Assembly (NCBI RefSeq): GCF_019097595.1
Contig: NC_080719.1
Location: forward strand, 10,363,501-10,427,500
Direction: 5' to 3'
Length of the DNA: 64,000 bases
Origin: Hemibagrus wyckioides
Taxonomy: Eukaryota > Chordata > Actinopteri > Siluriformes > Bagridae
The notes beneath the pieces are model-generated. The model did no database searches. It worked only from the letters and a program-made list of their open reading frames with translations, and was not told where the DNA came from. Positions 58,219-64,000 of the stretch are shown one piece after another. Position numbers and translations under genes: made by a program. Numbering within the stretch: position 1 is the first letter of the stretch; each line of letters begins with the position of its first letter.

Positions 58219-58738
58219 ATATTGCCAATAGTCTTGGGACTTCAATCATCGAGTTCATGTGTTGTTTTTCAGGGGTTGAGGTTGGGCTTGGCCCTCTTAC
58301 TTCCAGTGAAAGAAACTCTAAATGCTTCAGCATACCAAGACATTTTGGACAATTTCATGCTCCCAACTTTGTGGGAACAGTTTGGGGATGGCCCCTTCTT
58401 GTTCCAACATGACTGCACACCAATGCACAAAGCAAGATCCATAAAGACATGGATGAGTGAGTTTGGTGTGGAGGAACTTGACTGTACTGACCTCAACCCG
58501 ATAGAACACCTTTGGGATGAATTAGAGCGGAGACTGCGAGCCAGGCCTCCTTATCCATCAGTGCTGTTGGACGAGTGACCTCACAAATGTGCTTCTAGAG
58601 GAATAGTCAAAAACTCCCATAAACACCTAAACCTTGTGTAAAGAAGAGCTGAAGCTGTTATAGCTGCAAAGGGTGGGCCAACTCCATATTACATTCATGT
58701 GCATGTAAAGGCAGACGTCCCAAAACTTTTGGCAACAT
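58219..58738 (+). mobile_element. Tc1-like deletion derivative, 520 bp
   Basis: Left end ATATTGCCAATAGTCTTGGG (58219) and right end CCCAAAACTTTTGGCAACAT (58719-58738) are inverted partners over about 22 bp with three mismatches. Inside is the C-terminal part of a Tc1-like transposase, open for about 110 codons. The 5' two thirds, including the DNA-binding domain and first catalytic Asp, are gone. Confidence 0.85.
58260..58578 (+). pseudogene. Tc1-like transposase C-terminal fragment
   Basis: The frame reads LLLPVKETLNASAYQDILDN, LPTLWEQFGDGPFLFQHD, MHKARSIKTWMSEFGVEE and LNPIEHLWDELERRLRAR. The second catalytic Asp (in FLFQHD) and the catalytic Glu (in NPIEHLW) are both present, but only 30 residues separate them. 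In Tc1-like enzymes it is 34. A four-residue loss between EELD and DLNPIE explains this. A stop at 58576-58578 precedes the frameshifted C-terminus. As a trans-acting enzyme it cannot work because the N-terminus is missing. Confidence 0.8.
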
Positions 58739-58854
58739 TGCAACCTGAGGGTGCCATCACACCACCCCATCATTGATTATTTTTCTGTACCAGCACAACC
58801 ACCCTGTTTTTTTTTTTTTTTGTGCAAATCTCCCTAATGCTGGATGAATAAAAT

Positions 58855-58913
58855 GTTCTCTTCTCTTCTCTTCTCTTCTCTTCTCTTCTCTTCTCTTCTC
58901 TTCTCTTCTCTTC
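58855..58913. repeat. (TTCTC)n microsatellite
   Basis: Pure TTCTC pentamer array, the reverse complement of the AGAAG arrays at 57210 and 57440. Confidence 0.95.
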
Positions 58914-58959
58914 ATATTGTGATAATCACTTTTCTATTTTTCCACTTCACCATGTGAAG

Positions 58960-59185
58960 AAGAAGAAGCCTGTATTTTGTCACATATACATTACTGCACA
59001 ATGAAATTCTTTTCCTCACACTTCCCAGCTTGTTAGGAAGTTGAGGTCAGAGTGTAGGGTCAGTCATGATACAGCGTCCCTAGAGAAGAAGGGTTAAGGG
59101 CCTTGCTCAAGGGCCAACAGTGGCAGCTTGAACCCTGACCTTCTGATCAGTAACCCAGAGCCTTAACTACTGAGTCATCACTTGC
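58960..59185 (-). mobile_element. tRNA-headed SINE-like repeat (family C)
   Basis: Minus copy: TTTTGTCACATATACATTAC and ACAATGAAATTCTTTTCC at the tail side, CCCAGCTTGTTAGGAAGTTG, AGGGTTAAGGGCCTTGCTCA, then GCTTGAACCCTGACCTTCTG (reverse B box) and GAGCCTTAACTACTGAGTCA (reverse A box). It shares the GGGCCTTGCTCA core with family B but has a different tail. A short TTTATTAATCC...GAAATTCTTTT stretch at about 16180-16202 is similar to its tail side. Confidence 0.6.
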
Positions 59186-60677
59186 TCATAAAAGACACCT
59201 GATAAACATTTTGAGTACAGGTTTTATCAATTTAGCATTGTTTGGAATTTTTCTGCAGCATATGAGAGTCGAATAAAACCACCAGTTTTAAACACGGCTT
59301 ACTTCCTTAATCAAAGACATAATGAGATGATCTTTGACCTGCTGCTGCAACTGAGACTTTTCAGCAAACTCTGCCAAGTCAGATGTATCTTTATAACTGG
59401 ATTCAGATGTTACGAAGCAGGGGAATTTGCACTAATTATGAGCGTTGAATTATTCATCTCTGAGAGCAACAGTAGTGCAAATGTCAAGAGTAAGAACAGG
59501 ACACAAGTCTGCTCAGGTTCTGTTTAAAGGGGTGTAGGTTTCCTTCTCTTTCTAACACACACACACACACACACATGTAGACTACCCACCCGTCTCTCAA
59601 CATGCTTTAAATAAATTCCCGCATTTCCCTAATTAGCGAGCTTCTCAGAGGAAGTCTCACAGAGATCTGAGTTGTTCATTCACACCAGAAGCTGTGTTGC
59701 TGAAGCAGAGGCAGTTTGTTAAAAAGAGAAGTCCTCATTACATGGAACACTTTTCATTTATAAACGTCATATGTTTGCAATTTGTCAGGCCCGGCTAAGC
59801 ACGTCACAGTGCGGTTTTAATAAATGTTTACCCACGGCGCACAAATTAATCCAAAGAGTCTGATTATCTGCAGACCTTGCACAATATGATATGGGTAATT
59901 ACTAAACATGTTAATTACTATACAGTTTTTAGTACACTGAAGAAAATGTAATATTTGGTCAGTCAGATTTAAGAACCTTATGTATTGTAAAAGGTTCTCA
60001 TCAAGCTTGGGTTATTTCATTGCTAATACTATATTAAATGTAAACAAGTTTCTAATAATGATGTAGAGTTCACACAGTGTTAATGAGTCATTAGAAAATT
60101 TTTCAAGCATACTTGCATTAAGGGGAACTATATCAGTACAATACAGTTAACATATGTTAAGTGGTGGCAGTGGTAATGTAGCTGTTGTGTTAAGGCCAGA
60201 ATCCTGGGTTTGGTCCACATTTTGGGTGAGAGTGTTCTGATGAATTTTATTCAGGGCTTTGATAATACATGATCAAATCACGTTGGATGTATGAAAACAA
60301 ATTTTGTTAATATAACTCAGTTCGATTACGCGGAACTAATGTATGCATTATATATAATAATAATACAGTAAATATATATATTTACTTATTTATTTTTACT
60401 ATAGGCACAAATCCAGCAAGACTAGCTTATCTTTGTAATGTTCAGCTACTGCAGAAAGTAACAAGAAAGTACTTTAAGTTGCTCTTAAAGTAACAGTAGA
60501 TTGTTTATTACCTTGTTTTAATTAATGCAATTTTAACTTGATAACTGTATCTACTTAGCTATTTCTGTTTAAATTACTTTACTGGCAACTTTGCACTCTA
60601 ATGCTAGCCAGATTGGTATATTATCGTTATCCATCCATCCATCTGTGTGTGTGTGTTTTTTTTTTACTGGTGGTGCG
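59186..60677. other. Unique sequence, possible regulatory DNA
   Basis: CA array at 59559-59575. 59580-59900 is more complex and CpG-containing (CCCGGCTAAGCACGTCACAG, CCCACGGCGCACAAATTAAT), unlike its AT-rich surroundings. No gene recognised. Confidence 0.35.
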
Positions 60678-61035
60678 AAAAAAGCATCTATCCATTCATT
60701 TTCTGTGCCACTTATTCTACACAGGGTTGTGGGGAACCTGGATCTTATCCCAAGTGCACAAGCCAGGGAACACTCCAGATTGGATACAGTATCTTAACAG
60801 TATTTTCAGTGACATAGAAAATCCATTGTGTATCCCAGGAATACAGCCTGAATGGAATTGCAGTCCATTTCAGGATACCATACACACACTCAATCACACC
60901 TAGAGGTTAACCAATCCATTTAAAGGCATGTTTTTTGTTTTTTGGGAGGAACAAAAAAAGAAACTGGAAAACCCAGAGGAAACCCACATGATGAAAACAT
61001 ATCTTCACATCAATAGTAACCCAAGCTCAAATCAC
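60678..61035 (-). mobile_element. SINE family A copy
   Basis: ATTCATTTTCTGTGCCACTT, TACACAGGGTTGTGGGG, GATACCATACACACACTC, AACTGGAAAACCCAGAGG and a degraded head (CAAGCTCAAATCACATC). An unrelated-looking stretch near 60790-60850 may be an insertion or divergence. Confidence 0.65.
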
Positions 61036-62378
61036 ATCAGGGACATTGAGCCAAAGTATGTCACACATAGTTGGGTATATTTAATACAACATTTTACCAA
61101 AATTCCTCATACTTACCCCTTGAGCTTAATTGATCATACCCAGACCCCCAAATACAATTTCAATGTGCATTTCTGATCCTGCTTTATTTCTTTATTACTT
61201 TATTTTTTTTACGGTATCAGTAGCCGTATTATTTGTTTGATTTCTCCATCTGCCCTACCTACATTGGCCTGCTTGCTGTTGGTTTTCATCTGATGTATTA
61301 CTCCCCTGATTATGATTCTGATTCACAATTATTTTTATTTGTTCAGCTTGCAATTGTGTTTTATCGACTCTGCCTCACTGCAACAGAAGCAAAGAACAAA
61401 AGTGGACTTCCACTGATATGTAAGTAATAATAGTTTAAAAAAAAGTTACATAAACATTACCTTATCATAAGCTAGTATTAGGTTTTGTGGAGTGTCCATG
61501 AGGAAACAGAATCAATAGAGCTAGTTAATGTTACATGTTTGTAATAACAAGTATAAATATCTTGAGAAATATAGATATAATAACTATATGAATGTAAATG
61601 ATTTGAATACCATAACCACAATAACCACCATCAGAGCCATGCTTTTTTAGCACATTAATCCACACCTTCATATATGAGAATTCAGCAATGCTGTGCTATA
61701 AAGCTTTATATCAGACATATCAGATAATCCAGGAATTCTAGTTGAAATATAGGTTTGGTTATGAATTAAGGAATCTAGAAGAACAGCAGCTGGATGGATT
61801 GGTTTATTTTCTCATTCATTCAGCATGCCTGTCTTTTCAGCTTGCATAACCTTTTGAGAAAATAATGTTTTCTTGTACACTATCAATCATTGTATGTGAG
61901 ACCCGAACCACCCTGAAAACTGAACTGATCTAATTGAATCTGTCAAAAATTGTTTTATTGACAATGATATCGATGATTATAGTTATTACATGCTGCTCTT
62001 TCAATTTCTCACGAGGAAAGACAGGAAAGCCTATCATATATCATTCATTATTATTATTGGTTCCTCTTTCTATGGTGTGATATGTCCATTTGGGTTTCAT
62101 ACAGTTGTTTCAGCTGAAGACAAACCTGAAAAAAAGCCCAAATGTCCAAATCTGCTGTGTTTAAAATAGCAGATTGATATCACCAAGGAAACCAGATGGT
62201 CTTGTATTCTTTTTTTTTCTAAACTCTATTAGCTTATAAGATGCATACAAGTGAAGTGAATTATAGTCAGCTGTGTTTTTATATAATCATTTGTTTTGAC
62301 AGTCTCGATGAAATCTTATACTTCAAAAAGACTTTTGAATTCTTTCTTAATGTACATCACTCAAAAGTTTGGAATTTG

Positions 62379-62383
<5 letters not shown>
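61036..62383. other. Unique sequence with one exon-like segment
   Basis: Includes the splice-flanked open stretch at 61347-61419, listed separately. Otherwise AT-rich and unassigned. Confidence 0.35.
61347..61419 (+). other. Candidate internal exon, 73 nt
   Basis: A T-rich tract and TTGTTCAG acceptor end at 61346, and a GTAAGTAA donor starts at 61420. Between them one frame is open: LAIVFYRLCLTATEAKNKSG then LPLI. I recognise no protein. Splice-like pairs arise by chance in AT-rich DNA, so this is only a candidate. Confidence 0.2.
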
Positions 62384-62447
<64 letters not shown>

Positions 62448-62456
62448 TGTGTGTGT
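62384..62456. repeat. (TA)n-(TG)n microsatellite
   Basis: TA array to about 62445, followed by a short TG run. Confidence 0.95.
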
Positions 62457-62604
62457 GGTGTCCCACAAACAGACAAATAGACTTAAGTATCATGTGAAGC
62501 TAGATAGTGAATATTTAAATCTTTGAGAAAAAAAGTTGAGCACTTGACATCACATGATACTTCACATGAAACATCAGCAGTGCATATGATGGTATTTTTA
62601 ATTG

Positions 62605-62606
<2 letters not shown>

Positions 62607-62697
<91 letters not shown>

Positions 62698-62710
62698 GTG
62701 TGTGTGTGTA
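62607..62710. repeat. (TA)n-(TG)n microsatellite
   Basis: TA array to about 62681, then TGTATG and a pure TG array to 62710. Confidence 0.95.
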
Positions 62711-62918
62711 GTTTTAAATATCTGTTAAATGTCATATCTCATGTATTTTATATTCATTACTTTAGTTGTGCACAACGATTAGCCTCTTTTGTCTCAAAAA
62801 TGAAACGTGTGCACTTTCACTTTCTCTGTACAGCAGATGAAGGGCTTTTGTCCAAAACATCCTTTGCTCTGGAAACTTTGTGTACTGTGCTAACCTTTCA
62901 CTTTACCTACAACTTTCT

Positions 62919-62921
<3 letters not shown>

Positions 62922-62985
<64 letters not shown>
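62922..62985. repeat. (TA)n microsatellite
   Basis: Pure TA array, third within 600 bp. Confidence 0.95.
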
Positions 62986-62987
<2 letters not shown>

Positions 62988-63224
62988 TACATTCATCTAT
63001 CATACAATTTTGCCCATTCTTTTGAATGGTGTTAATAATTCAAGAGGTGTCTGTAATTAATGTTTTCCTAATACAGATATCATTAGAGGTAGGTAGGGAT
63101 TTGTTATGCAATAGTGTGCAGCTCTTACCTTCATGTATGAATGTAAAGATGAGAGAGTGCCATATGCAATCTGCCTTTGATCTGATGGACTGCAGTGAGC
63201 TGATGACAGCTGGAGGTGTGAATT

Positions 63225-63226
<2 letters not shown>

Positions 63227-63261
<35 letters not shown>
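63227..63261. repeat. (CA)n microsatellite
   Basis: Pure CA array. Confidence 0.95.
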
Positions 63262-63263
<2 letters not shown>

Positions 63264-63326
63264 GTGGAGACAGTAACAGCACTGACACTTTCACAGTCTG
63301 TCTGTTATCAGCCTTGTGGGTGTATA

Positions 63327-63329
<3 letters not shown>

Positions 63330-63364
<35 letters not shown>
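63330..63364. repeat. (TC)n microsatellite
   Basis: Pure TC array. Confidence 0.95.
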
Positions 63365-63366
<2 letters not shown>

Positions 63367-64000
63367 GAATTGCTGAACCGTTTATCCAGTTAGTGGAGAA
63401 CAGAGCAGGATCAGCATGTTTGTATTTTAAAAGCTAAAATAGTTTCATGGATAGGCAATGTGAAAAAAAAAAAAATCTGGTACATATTAACCCCAGATGA
63501 AAGGGAAGTTAAAATAAAATGACTACTTTTTATACCATAATACTTTCTGACACGGTGCTGGCTGTAATTCAACTCATGTTTTTTAATGTTTGTATTAATA
63601 CGCTATATTATGTTTCTATTAATGTGCTCTTTCTAATACATGTCTAATACCTTATCATTTTGGTTGCAGCAAACACAGGAAATTGTATGGCCGACTCCAT
63701 ATAAGCTAACCCTTTTTTCCTCTTTGTTCACTACAGAGAAACTATTGTTGTATATACACATTAAATACATTAAATACACAACAGACAGAGAAAACGTCAG
63801 CACAATGCCATTTGACAAAATGAATTTGGTAGAGTCTCCTGTTGTTAGGACCGACAAGGAACAGATTCAGAAACCATGCACTGTAAATCAACTACTTTTT
63901 GCTAAGCAATCAGTAAGACCTGACAGAATTGAACTAGCTTTTCCATAAGGATATTTAACAGAAATATTTGACATCCTTTTCTTTTATAGCCTAAAACACC
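63365..64000. other. Unique right edge with a second exon-like stretch
   Basis: A strong pyrimidine tract and TTCACTACAG acceptor end at 63736, followed by an open frame to beyond 63912, where ATCA|GTAAGA could be a donor. The frame includes TMPFDKMNLVESPVVRTDKE. No family recognised. Confidence 0.2.

Overview
The window looks like non-coding DNA from a teleost fish, probably an otophysan such as a catfish or characin. The evidence is the mix of repeats: several Tc1-like transposons, a DIRS-type tyrosine-recombinase retrotransposon, L2-like and RTE-like LINE sequence, at least three tRNA-headed SINE-like families, and very long TA, TG, GATA and GAAA microsatellites in AT-rich DNA. Family recognition rests on motifs, terminal inverted repeats and remembered consensus patterns, not on a search. 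I found no host protein-coding gene that I can name, no rRNA or tRNA gene, no CRISPR array and no bacterial-type operon. The window is therefore intergenic or lies in large introns. Two splice-flanked open stretches near the right end (61347-61419 and 63737-63912) are weak exon candidates.

Layout. 1-8.9 kb: mostly unique AT-rich DNA holding a tRNA-headed SINE (2170), an inverted pair of RTE-like 3' ends (4088 minus, 7225 plus), an unclassified repeat pair (2891 and 6962) and a possible LINE tail (8570). 9.8-16.9 kb: SINE copies, an L2-like LINE 3' end (11650), a perfect 39-nt hairpin (11052), a decayed Tc1-like transposase (14290) and an internally deleted Tc1-like element with clean 40-bp inverted repeats inside a TA array (16281-16839). 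17.4-18.8 kb: a palindrome cluster and a Tc1-like element whose 3' end is present twice around an unclassified repeat. 19.86-22.75 kb: a decayed DIRS element with inverted terminal repeats, an internal complementary region, and gag, RNase H and tyrosine-recombinase relics in order. 23.6-25.4 kb: another Tc1-like fragment and a degenerate minisatellite split by AAT and TA arrays.

26-42 kb: mainly unique DNA with SINE copies, a Tc1-like element on the minus strand (33988-35061) and tetranucleotide arrays. 42.88-44.89 kb: the best coding sequence of the window, an uninterrupted reverse-transcriptase ORF of a 5'-truncated L2/CR1-group LINE. It carries an Asn where the first catalytic Asp is expected, so it is probably a dead copy. 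45-50 kb: a perfect DR1 nuclear-receptor half-site pair and a mosaic of at least three repeat families (46630-47775). 51-59.2 kb: two polypurine tracts, a 37-38-bp minisatellite (55455-55640), inverted SINE copies and a 520-bp Tc1-like deletion derivative (58219-58738). 59.2-64 kb: unique sequence with possible regulatory DNA, then a dense run of TA, TG, CA and TC arrays.

How the parts relate. The coding relics belong to selfish elements and every one I examined carries lesions, so none is likely to be autonomous. The clearest functional relationship is between the L2-like LINE and one SINE family, which share their 3' tail. This fits the known way such SINEs borrow LINE reverse transcriptase.
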